This document shows positions 1 through 8,496 of a stretch of 64,000 bases of DNA, in pieces; the first letter of the stretch is position 1, and the number at the start of each line of letters is the position of its first letter. A program made the translations under genes and the position numbers. The stretch is from Anaerolineae bacterium (GTDB lineage: Bacteria; Chloroflexota; Anaerolineae; Promineifilales; Promineifilaceae): positions 62,001 to 126,000 of the forward strand of contig JAMLHW010000001.1 of NCBI GenBank assembly GCA_023954475.1. Reading direction: 5' to 3'. The notes beneath the pieces are model-generated. The model saw only the letters and a list, made by a program, of their open reading frames with translations, ran no database searches and had not been told where the DNA came from.

Positions 1-729
1 AACACCAAAGATTCCGACGCCGAATGCATTGTCTATGATGGCCCGGACACCGACTACACCGGGCGCGAAATTTGTGTTACCGGCAGCGATGAATCGGTAA
101 CAATCGGCGATGTCACAGACAAAGATAATCCTGTCATCATCGACATCTTTACCTATCCTAATATCCAGCGCGCGCATCAGGGAGCGTTTACCATTGACCG
201 CAACTATATTCTGATTAGCGACACAATGGACGAGATGATGCTCGGTTTTAACACGCGCACCCATCTGATCGACGCGCACGACCTCGACAATCCAGTTTAT
301 CTCGGCTTTTATCAGCACAGCTCTCCGGCGACCGACCACAATGTCTATATTCCGGCAGGCGGTGCTTATCTGGGCGAGTTTGCTATCGAGACGAACTGGC
401 GCTCCGGATTGCGCATCTTGAATATCGCTTCAATTCCGGATACAGATTGGGAAGAGGTTGCCTACTTCGACACCTATCCGGAAAATGACAATGTGGGTGC
501 AAAGAGCGGAACATGGAGCAGTTACCCATGGTTCGAGAGCGGCGTGATTGCTGTCAGCGATGTAGAACGCGGTTTGTTCCTGCTCTATCCGGTCCTGCGC
601 GGCCCGACCGATGTCACTCTCGACGCTTTCCTCGGCGAGCAAACGACGCAATGGCCGCTCGTCATTGCGCTGCTCGGCACAACGACACTGGTCGGCGGCA
701 TTCTCGTATATCGGCGACGCTCGAACTAG
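1..729 (+). CDS. Choice-of-anchor B family surface protein, 5'-truncated
   Basis: The reading frame is open from base 1 and runs to the TAG ending at 729, so only the last 242 residues are in the window. The segment reading DVTDKDNPVIIDIFTYP followed by an HQGAF stretch and ISDTMDE is typical of the LVIVD-repeat/choice-of-anchor B family, beta-propeller-like extracellular proteins. The C-terminus has one hydrophobic span (about 20 residues from WPLVIALLG) followed by the basic tail YRRRSN, a sorting or membrane-anchor arrangement. This predicts an exported protein anchored at its C-terminus. The substrate or partner is unknown. A strong terminator follows directly. Confidence 0.8.
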   Translation, partial: NTKDSDAECIVYDGPDTDYTGREICVTGSDESVTIGDVTDKDNPVIIDIFTYPNIQRAHQGAFTIDRNYILISDTMDEMMLGFNTRTHLIDAHDLDNPVYLGFYQHSSPATDHNVYIPAGGAYLGEFAIETNWRSGLRILNIASIPDTDWEEVAYFDTYPENDNVGAKSGTWSSYPWFESGVIAVSDVERGLFLLYPVLRGPTDVTLDAFLGEQTTQWPLVIALLGTTTLVGGILVYRRRSN

Positions 730-739
730 ATTGTTTGAC

Positions 740-776
740 AAGGAGACTGTTGCTTGTTTCGGTAACAGTCTCCTTT
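740..776 (+). terminator. Intrinsic terminator after the surface protein
   Basis: A 12-bp perfect stem (AAGGAGACTGTT with AACAGTCTCCTT, 740-751 and 764-775) with a 12-base loop runs into a short T tract. It lies 10 bases after the stop codon and immediately before thpR. Confidence 0.85.
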
Positions 777-785
777 TCAGGACGT

Positions 786-1364
786 ATGGCAACTGCTGTT
801 CGTGCGTTTATCGCTGTTCATTTACCCAATGCTGTGACTGCTTATCTGGGTAAGCGACAGGCGGAGTGGATGCAAACACTGCCGCACGATGCTGTGCGCT
901 GGGTCAAACCGGATGCAATGCATCTGACTTTGCGTTTTTTGGGTGATACGCCGTCGGCCAAGATTGAGCAGATTGCGGCAGCGCTGGATACTGCTGCTAC
1001 CGTTAACAGCAACTTTGGTTTGTTTCTGGACGCGACCGGCTGTTTTCCCAATCCGCGACGGCCCCGTATTTTCTGGGTTGGGCTGCGGGGCGAACTGGCT
1101 TCGGCCGATTATCTCAAGCAAGCAGTTGACAATGCGTTGCAACCGTTGGGATGGGAACCGGAGCGCCGTTCGTTCAAACCGCATCTGACAATCGGCCGAA
1201 TCAAAGATGCCCGCAAACTGAACAACACGCTGCTGCCGCTCAATGTACTACTGGAACCACTACGCATTGATGTGGACGCCATCCACCTCATACGCAGCGA
1301 TCTGAAGCCGAGCGGCCCTGTCTACACCGTGCTGCACTCGAGTCACTTGTCCACGCCGGGTTAG
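786..1364 (+). CDS. thpR: RNA 2',3'-cyclic phosphodiesterase (2H family)
   Basis: This 192-residue protein matches the usual length of ThpR/LigT-type 2H phosphoesterases. The two hallmark motifs are present: HLTL at residues 46-49 and HLTI at 133-136, which supply the catalytic histidines and threonines. The N-terminus (VRAFIAVHLP) is the typical first beta strand. The family hydrolyses 2',3'-cyclic phosphate RNA ends and can ligate 2'-5' half-tRNA molecules in vitro. The chosen ATG at 786 begins at this conserved strand; an upstream in-frame extension would overlap the previous gene and terminator. No clear ribosome-binding site precedes it. Confidence 0.9.
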   Translation: MATAVRAFIAVHLPNAVTAYLGKRQAEWMQTLPHDAVRWVKPDAMHLTLRFLGDTPSAKIEQIAAALDTAATVNSNFGLFLDATGCFPNPRRPRIFWVGLRGELASADYLKQAVDNALQPLGWEPERRSFKPHLTIGRIKDARKLNNTLLPLNVLLEPLRIDVDAIHLIRSDLKPSGPVYTVLHSSHLSTPG

Positions 1365-1413
1365 CGACGCGTAAATTATCCCGTAAGGGGGCGCATTTGG
1401 ACGGTTTCCGCAC

Positions 1414-1419
1414 TATCAT
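1414..1419 (+). promoter_or_regulatory. Possible -10 element of a leaderless ABC-exporter mRNA
   Basis: TATCAT lies six bases before the ATG at 1426. There is no Shine-Dalgarno-like sequence between them, and no convincing -35. Offered as a weak member of the leaderless set. Confidence 0.3.
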
Positions 1420-1425
1420 TCTTTT

Positions 1426-3198
1426 ATGAGTCTCGCACAGCCGTTGAGCAAAGCCGAGTTTTCGGCCGAAACCAGGATCAGCACAGACCAGACAACGCCC
1501 GGTCGCTGGGTTTGGTCCCATCTCAACCACCATCGGTTGTTGTTTGCTATCCTGTTTATCGGCGCATTTGGCAATGCAGCGCTTGCGGCGCTTGTGCCGA
1601 TCATGATCGGCACCGCCTTTAATGCGGCTCAAATTGGCGATATGACGACTATTGGCTGGATTGCGGTAGGAATCGTCGTCACACAAGCAGTGCGGGCGGT
1701 GCTGCAATTGGGACGCAATTTTTCGGCCGAATTGATCGGCCAACGCATCGAACGCGACGCCCGTGAAGAATTGTACGTCAGCTTGCTCGGCAAAAGCATG
1801 ACCTTCCACGACTTGCAACCGGTAGGCGACACAATGGCGCGTGCGACGAACGATGTGCGCGAACTCAATCTGATGATCAGTCCCGGCATCAATCTCGTCG
1901 TCGGCTCGTCGATGTTTGTCATCATGCCCCTGATCCTGTCGGCGCGCTACGCGCCGGTACTCGTGCTGGCACCTTTATTTTTCGTCGTCTTTTACATCTT
2001 GTCGCTGTGGCGCTATCTACACGTTTTACGGCCGATCGCTGACCGTGTGCGCAACGCATTTGGCATCCTCAATAGCCGTTTGGCGGAAGCAATCGACGGC
2101 ATCGAATTGGTAAAAGGTGCGGGTCAGGAAACGATGGAAATCGGCCGATTTGAGACCAACGCCCACACCTATCGCGATGCCGTCGTCGATCAGGGACGCG
2201 TCGAAGCGCGTTTTATTCCTCTGCTTCTACTAGGTCTCACACAAGCCATTGGCTTCACGATGGCTTTGATCTTATATGGTCAGGGTGAATTGCAGGTCGG
2301 TGATGTCATCGGCTACATGGGTTTGTTGACCCTTTTTGGCTTCCCGACTTTCATTTCGCTGGCCGCTTATTCACAGGTGGCACGTGGCATGGCCGGCTCA
2401 CGGCGCATTCTGTCGCTGATGCAAACAGAAAATAATCTGGGAGAAAATGCAGACGGTGTTTCGGCCGAAATGGTCGGCGCAGTGCGCTTTGAAAATGTCA
2501 CATTTGGCTATGTCGCTGATGTCGATGTGCTGCAAGGGATCAGCTTTGATGTCGAAGCGGGACAAACAATTGCCATCGTCGGGCAAACCGGTTCCGGTAA
2601 AAGCACCATAGCCAAGCTCGTCAACCGCACGTATGATGTCAATGCCGGACACGTCCTGGTCGACGGCATCGATGTCCGCGACTGGAATCTGGCCGCACTA
2701 CGCCGCCAGATTTCCATTATCGAGCAGGACATATTCCTGTTTTCGCGCTCCATTGCCGACAATATCGCGTTTGGCAACCCCGAAGCCACACGTGACGTCA
2801 TCGAAGCAGCGGCACGCGCAGCACAGGCGCACGAGTTTATCATGGGCTTTCCGGAAGGGTACGAAACTGTGATCGGTGAGCGCGGCGTGACGCTTTCGGG
2901 CGGTCAGCGCCAGCGGTTGGCGCTGGCACGCGCTTTCCTGACGCAACCACGTATCCTGATTCTCGACGACTCCACCAGCGCAGTCGACAGCGCCACGGAA
3001 GACCGCATCCAAAAAGCCATCACCGGCGCAGCGGCTAATCAGACTACGTTCCTGATCACACATCGTCTATCGCAGATTCGCTGGGCAGATAAAGTTGTTT
3101 TGTTACGAAAAGGGCGTGTCGTCGCAGTTGGCAATCACGACGAACTGATGCAGGATTTTCCGGCGTACCGGCGCATTTTTGAGCAATACGAAGGGTAG
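1426..3198 (+). CDS. ABC exporter, fused membrane and ATPase domains
   Basis: This 590-residue half-transporter has an N-terminal six-helix membrane domain (about residues 35-320) and a C-terminal nucleotide-binding domain. Walker A (GQTGSGKST) is near residue 386, the signature LSGGQ near 490, Walker B (ILILDDSTSAVD) near 510 and the H-loop (LITH) near 545. The residue after the Walker B aspartate is Asp instead of the usual catalytic Glu, as in the degenerate half of heterodimeric multidrug exporters. No partner half-transporter is adjacent, so the partner may lie elsewhere, or the protein may be a homodimer with a weakened site. The substrate (lipid, drug or peptide) cannot be told from sequence. 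Confidence 0.9.
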   Translation: MSLAQPLSKAEFSAETRISTDQTTPGRWVWSHLNHHRLLFAILFIGAFGNAALAALVPIMIGTAFNAAQIGDMTTIGWIAVGIVVTQAVRAVLQLGRNFSAELIGQRIERDAREELYVSLLGKSMTFHDLQPVGDTMARATNDVRELNLMISPGINLVVGSSMFVIMPLILSARYAPVLVLAPLFFVVFYILSLWRYLHVLRPIADRVRNAFGILNSRLAEAIDGIELVKGAGQETMEIGRFETNAHTYRDAVVDQGRVEARFIPLLLLGLTQAIGFTMALILYGQGELQVGDVIGYMGLLTLFGFPTFISLAAYSQVARGMAGSRRILSLMQTENNLGENADGVSAEMVGAVRFENVTFGYVADVDVLQGISFDVEAGQTIAIVGQTGSGKSTIAKLVNRTYDVNAGHVLVDGIDVRDWNLAALRRQISIIEQDIFLFSRSIADNIAFGNPEATRDVIEAAARAAQAHEFIMGFPEGYETVIGERGVTLSGGQRQRLALARAFLTQPRILILDDSTSAVDSATEDRIQKAITGAAANQTTFLITHRLSQIRWADKVVLLRKGRVVAVGNHDELMQDFPAYRRIFEQYEG

Positions 3199-3270
3199 CC
3201 CAGGCTAATGCCGGGCCTTCGGCCGATCACGCAGCAACCAACAATCTGTGACTGAAAAACAGTCATCCCC

Positions 3271-4092
3271 CTAGATCAATTCGTGCCACGGAGAGAGCAC
3301 TTCCGGCCCGTTGGTTGTGATTGCAATCGTGTGTTCAAATTGAGCTGAGAGTTGATTGTCGTTTGTAACCACGGTCCAGCCGTCTGCCGTCAAATGGCAA
3401 TCGGCCGAACCCGCATTGATCATCGGCTCCACCGTAAAGACCATGCCCGGACGCAAACGCATGCCGTATTCAGCCGGGCCATTGTGCGGCACAGACGGCG
3501 ACTCGTGCAAATCGCGTCCAATGCCATGTCCACCCCATTCTTTGACCACACTATAACCGTGTGCTTCCGCATGATCCTGAATCGCCTGGCCGATGTCGCC
3601 CAGCCGGTTGCCAATCTGCGACGCTTCAATACCCTGCCACATGCATTCTTTAGCGATGGTCAAGAGACGATCTGCTTCGGCCGAAACCGTTCCCACCGCA
3701 AACGTCACACACGCATCACCACAAAACTCTCCCAACCGCAGGCCAATGTCAATCCCGATAATATCCCCTTTGCGCAAACGGCGGTCATCGGGAATACCGT
3801 GGCAAATCTCCTCGTTAATCGACGCACAAATCGTGCCGGGAAACGGCGGGTGCGTCTCCTGACTGCCGCGATACCCTTTGTACAACGGCAACGCGCCGCG
3901 TGAACGAATGTAATCTTCAACCATGCCATCAAGCGCACTCAAACGCATGCCCGGCTCAATCGATTCCTGCAACAAGGCAAACGATTCTGCAACCAGTTGC
4001 CCGGCTTCTTTCATCGCAGCAATTTCACTTTGACTTTTTAGAATGACGCCACCAGTTTTCCTGCGCCTCAATTTCAAACGGCCTTTACTCAT
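3271..4092 (-). CDS. map: Methionine aminopeptidase, type I
   Basis: Removes the initiator methionine from new proteins. The 273-residue length fits type I enzymes plus a short basic N-terminal extension (SKGRLKLRRRKTG). The five metal ligands are recognisable: Asp in GIDIG, Asp in CGDACV, His in GGHGIGRD, Glu in TVEPMI and Glu in QFEHTI. The start has GAGG upstream. It is the last gene of the minus-strand metal-transport cluster, about 185 bases after the second permease, so it may have its own promoter. It converges on the ABC exporter with no obvious terminator in the 72 bases between them. Confidence 0.95.
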   Translation of the reverse strand: MSKGRLKLRRRKTGGVILKSQSEIAAMKEAGQLVAESFALLQESIEPGMRLSALDGMVEDYIRSRGALPLYKGYRGSQETHPPFPGTICASINEEICHGIPDDRRLRKGDIIGIDIGLRLGEFCGDACVTFAVGTVSAEADRLLTIAKECMWQGIEASQIGNRLGDIGQAIQDHAEAHGYSVVKEWGGHGIGRDLHESPSVPHNGPAEYGMRLRPGMVFTVEPMINAGSADCHLTADGWTVVTNDNQLSAQFEHTIAITTNGPEVLSPWHELI

Positions 4093-4274
4093 ACAAACCT
4101 CGCCTCAATCAGCAACCGTCGATTGAGCCAATTACTAACAGCTTCAACACGCTCAATCACTGTAACTATACCGGTGGCTTCCAATCGGGGCGAGGTCATA
4201 AACAAGGCAATTACAATTTGCATATCCTGGCGCTGTGCAAGCATTTGTGCAAAAACGCCGCAGCCTGATTCCAA
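4089..4274 (-). CDS. Possible small protein between permease and map
   Basis: A 61-residue reading frame fills the gap between the second metal permease and map. Its TGA overlaps the map ATG (ATGA arrangement), which would suit translational coupling. It has no recognised family, no clear ribosome-binding site and no transmembrane segment. It may be a chance frame in a promoter-bearing spacer. Confidence 0.2.
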   Translation of the reverse strand: MESGCGVFAQMLAQRQDMQIVIALFMTSPRLEATGIVTVIERVEAVSNWLNRRLLIEARFV

Positions 4275-4277
4275 TGT

Positions 4278-5377
<1,100 letters not shown>

Positions 5378-5381
<4 letters not shown>

Positions 5382-6532
5382 GCTGTTGTCACCCCCAAAT
5401 CGGCCGAAACAAAGCGCTCCGTCTCCAGAATACCCGCATCAGTCAGCGCCCACTCACCCGGCGTGACCTCAGTCACCCAGCCACGCCCTTGCGCCACCTT
5501 CAGGCTCGCCTCCACACCACCGCGACCCAAACTCATGGCACGCAGCACCTCAATCGAGTGCGCATGGTGCGGATCATCATGCTGCAGCGCCAGCGTGCGC
5601 AGGTCACCCAGCACAGCACCCACGCGTAGACGCCGTCGATTTCGCCCACGCCGCACCCAACGCCAGATCAATCCGCGATTAGGCGCAAACAAAATCGAAA
5701 ACAACGCAATTGCACTGATACACAGCACAATCACCGGGCCGGTTGACAAACCATCCCCTAAACTGCTCAATGCAGCGCCGCCCATGCCGGCCAGTGCCCC
5801 AAAAAACGCTGCCAGCACAACCATCAGACTCAGGCGGTCGGTCCACTGCCGTGCCGATGCCGCCGGAGCGACAATCATGGCGCTCATTAAGACAACACCA
5901 ACCGCTTGCAGGCCAATGACAATGGCAACTACCAGCAATGTTGTCAGCAAAATATCGAGCCATTGCATTGGAAAGCCCAAACTGGCTCCAAAATCACGAT
6001 CAAAACTGAGGAGCTTAAACTCCTTCCAAAACAATCCCAAAATCAGGAGCGCCACACCGCCAAACAGCGCCATCGTGATCACATCACTGACCAGCAGCGT
6101 CGCCGCTTGTCCAAAGAGGTAGCTGTTCAGCCCAGCCTGCCGCGAATCGGGGTCGCGCTGCAAAAAGGTGAGCAGCATCAGGCCAAAGCCAAAAAATACC
6201 GACAGGATAATGCCTAACCCGCTGTCTTCTTTGATGCGGCTCTGGCGCACGATGGCGATGAACAAGAGCGTGCCGAGGATTCCGGCAATGCCTGCGCCGA
6301 GCATGAGCACAAGCGACGACTTGCTGCGCGTGAGCATAAACGCGATGACGATGCCGGGCAGCGCCGCATGCGACATGGCATCTCCGAGCAGGCTTTGACG
6401 GCGCAACACGGCAAATGAACCCAGCGCGCCACTGACAATACCGAGTACAGCGCACCCCAACGCAACAGTGCGCACGGTGTAGTCAAACACAAGTTGCTCG
6501 ATCAGGAATTGAATAATCTCAAACAGATTCAT
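5378..6532 (-). CDS. Metal ABC transporter permease with C-terminal winged-helix domain (first permease)
   Basis: A 384-residue ABC-3 permease. The membrane part (about residues 1-285) carries the conserved segment LGDAMSHAALPGIVIAF and a later AVGVVLMSAMIVAPAASA. The cytoplasmic tail, about residues 295-384, looks like a winged-helix domain and ends with WALTDAGILETERFV. It lies one base downstream of the ATPase stop codon, a tightly coupled operon. Having the tail on both permeases suggests a regulatory cytoplasmic module, perhaps metal-sensing or bound to the cognate repressor; that role is inference. Confidence 0.88.
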
Positions 6533-6533
6533 C

Positions 6534-7307
6534 TCAATCGCTCACGATCGTAGTTTCGACATGACCGTTGGCGGCATGGCTGAGAAAGGCAACACGGCCA
6601 CCATACGCCGAACGCAGATTTTCTTCCGTGAAGGTTTCTGCGACAGGACCACTGGCAATCCGGCGGACATTGAGCAGCATCACCCAGTCAAAATACTCTG
6701 GTACAGTTTGCAGATCGTGATGGACGGCGATTACCGTTTTGCCTGCGGAGCGCAGTTGTTGCAGCAAGGTGACAATGGCGCGTTCCGTTGTGGCATCGAC
6801 TCCCTGAAACGGTTCGTCCATGAAGTAGACCTGGGCATCCTGCACAAGGGCGCGAGCGAGAAAGGTGCGTTGCTGCTGACCGCCCGATAGCTGACTGATT
6901 TGCCGATCGGCGTATTTTTCCATACCAACTTTCCTGAGTGCATCCATGGCAAGATCGTGGTCATGGCTCTTTTTGCGCCGGAACCAGCCAAGCCGTCCAT
7001 AGCGGCCCATCATCACAACATCGAGCACATTGGTGGGGAAATCCCAGTCGACGCTGCCGCGTTGCGGTACATAGCTAACGAGATGGCGTTGTTCTTCGTA
7101 TGGCTTGCCATAGATCGAAACGCGTCCGGCAGCCGGGCTAAGCAAACCGAGAATTGACTTGATCAACGTGGTTTTGCCGGCACCGTTGGGGCCGACAATG
7201 GCCATCAGAACGCCTTCGGGCACGACGAGGTCGATGTCCCAGAGAACCGGTTTTTCGTGATAGGCGAGTGTCAGGTCGTTGACTTCGACGGCATATGGTT
7301 TGGTCAT
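6534..7307 (-). CDS. Metal ABC transporter ATP-binding protein (ZnuC/MntA-like)
   Basis: A 257-residue ATPase with Walker [10 protein letters not shown], signature LSGGQQQR, Walker [13 protein letters not shown] and H-loop AVHHDL. The segment [15 protein letters not shown] is characteristic of the Mn/Zn/Fe (ABC-3) importer ATPases. It powers the two downstream permeases. GAGG precedes the ATG, and the gene is 23 bases after the binding-protein gene in the same operon. Confidence 0.93.
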   Translation of the reverse strand: MTKPYAVEVNDLTLAYHEKPVLWDIDLVVPEGVLMAIVGPNGAGKTTLIKSILGLLSPAAGRVSIYGKPYEEQRHLVSYVPQRGSVDWDFPTNVLDVVMMGRYGRLGWFRRKKSHDHDLAMDALRKVGMEKYADRQISQLSGGQQQRTFLARALVQDAQVYFMDEPFQGVDATTERAIVTLLQQLRSAGKTVIAVHHDLQTVPEYFDWVMLLNVRRIASGPVAETFTEENLRSAYGGRVAFLSHAANGHVETTIVSD

Positions 7308-7330
7308 AGTTGCTCCTCAGATGTTCGCAA

Positions 7331-8266
7331 TTATTCTGCGAGCAATGCACCCACAATTGTATCGATATTGTGCCTGACCATGCCGACGTAAGTGCCTTCT
7401 TCAGTTCCCCAGTCGCCCATCGCGTCGCTAAACAGCTCGCCGCCTATCTCGACGGTGAAACCCTGGTTGGCAACGGCAGCCTGGACAGCTTCGGCGTTGC
7501 GCACCGGCACAGATGACTCGATGAAAATGGCCGGAATTTCATTGGCAACGATAAAATTGGTCAGGCGCTGCACGTCGGCCGTACTCGCCTCTGATGCCGT
7601 GCTGATGCCTTGTAAACCGAGGACCTGGAAGCCGTAGGTTCGGCCGAAATAGCTGAAGGCATCGTGTGCGGTGATCAATACCCGTTTTGACTCCGGTACG
7701 CGGTCGGCTTGCTCTTGCACATAAGCATGTAACGCCTCCAATTCAGCGAGATAACCGTCGGCATTGGCGCGATAATCATCGGCTTTGGCGGGATCGACTT
7801 CGATCAGCGTATCGCGCACCGTTTTGGCGGCTTCCATCCATAACGGCACTTCAAACCAGATGTGTGGATCATATTCATCATCGTAAAGTGGTGACGCCAG
7901 CAGATTGTCGCGCGCAATATCCCGCGACACAGGCACAGATGGTTTGCGCTCGCCGATTTGTTCGAGAATGTCTTCCATCTGCGCTTCGAGGAAAAGGCCA
8001 TTGTAAAAAACAATATCGGCGTCCTGCAATCTGTTGACTTCGCTGGCGCTGGCCGTGTATTGGTGTGGGTCAGAGCCGGGGCCCATCAGCGCGGTGACGC
8101 TGACGTGTTCACCACCGATATTGTTGACGATGTCGGTGATCTGGCCGATGGTGGTGACAACATTGAGGGTGTTATCGGCCGATTCCACCCCGCTTTCTTC
8201 ACCACACCCGACTAAAAAACTGGTAGCGAGCAGCAGCAGGGCAGCTATTGCTGTGATTTTCTTCAT
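7331..8266 (-). CDS. Metal ABC transporter substrate-binding lipoprotein (ZnuA/MntC-like)
   Basis: A 311-residue lipoprotein with signal peptide and lipobox (LVGC, Cys near residue 21). The family features are clear: VVTTIGQITDIV at the start of the mature lobe, the first metal His in GSDPHQY, DPHIWFE with the second His, and ITAHDAFSYFG with the third. There is no His-rich loop of the sort seen in many zinc-specific ZnuA proteins, and the operator is DtxR/MntR-like, so manganese or iron is a fair guess over zinc. It is the first gene of the operon; GGAGA precedes the start. Confidence 0.92.
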   Translation of the reverse strand: MKKITAIAALLLLATSFLVGCGEESGVESADNTLNVVTTIGQITDIVNNIGGEHVSVTALMGPGSDPHQYTASASEVNRLQDADIVFYNGLFLEAQMEDILEQIGERKPSVPVSRDIARDNLLASPLYDDEYDPHIWFEVPLWMEAAKTVRDTLIEVDPAKADDYRANADGYLAELEALHAYVQEQADRVPESKRVLITAHDAFSYFGRTYGFQVLGLQGISTASEASTADVQRLTNFIVANEIPAIFIESSVPVRNAEAVQAAVANQGFTVEIGGELFSDAMGDWGTEEGTYVGMVRHNIDTIVGALLAE

Positions 8267-8300
8267 GCGTTTGTCTCCGAAAGGTCTGCTGATACGGCAT

Positions 8301-8318
8301 ATTTAGGCATGCCTAAAT
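8301..8318. promoter_or_regulatory. DtxR/MntR-type operator of the metal-import operon
   Basis: A perfect 18-bp palindrome, ATTTAGGCATGCCTAAAT, starts two bases after the -10 box and covers the expected transcription start. TTTAGGC-AT-GCCTAAA has the shape of operators bound by DtxR/IdeR/MntR-family metalloregulators, which repress import genes when metal is abundant. The regulator itself is not in the window. Confidence 0.88.
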
Positions 8319-8320
8319 TT

Positions 8321-8348
8321 ATTATACGCGAGTTGTCCGCCCGGTCAA
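8321..8348 (-). promoter_or_regulatory. Sigma-70-type promoter of the metal-import operon
   Basis: Reading on the minus strand, TTGACC (8343-8348), 16 bases, then TATAAT (8321-8326). The start point would fall inside the palindromic operator. Confidence 0.85.
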
Positions 8349-8420
8349 GTAATTGATGTGTTTGTAATCACCGGTGTCATATCTATTCGTATGAGCTTTG
8401 TCATAAGGCCTGGTCGCGGA

Positions 8421-8449
8421 TTGAGTCAGGTATCGAATCATGCTAAAAT
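8421..8449 (+). promoter_or_regulatory. Sigma-70-type promoter of the P1B-4 ATPase gene
   Basis: TTGAGT (8421-8426), 17 bases, then TAAAAT (8444-8449) with an extended TGC before it. Confidence 0.75.
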
Positions 8450-8463
8450 TTAACCAGGGTTAA
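8450..8463. promoter_or_regulatory. Palindromic operator of the P1B-4 ATPase gene
   Basis: TTAACCAGGGTTAA is a 6-2-6 inverted repeat immediately after the -10. Position and half-site spacing match the operator of the divergent import operon, although the half-site sequence differs (TTTAACC against TTTAGGC). A DtxR-like or other metal-responsive regulator is likely. Confidence 0.6.
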
Positions 8464-8496
8464 GTTTTTAGTTAGCGCTTGTTAAAAGAGACGAGT

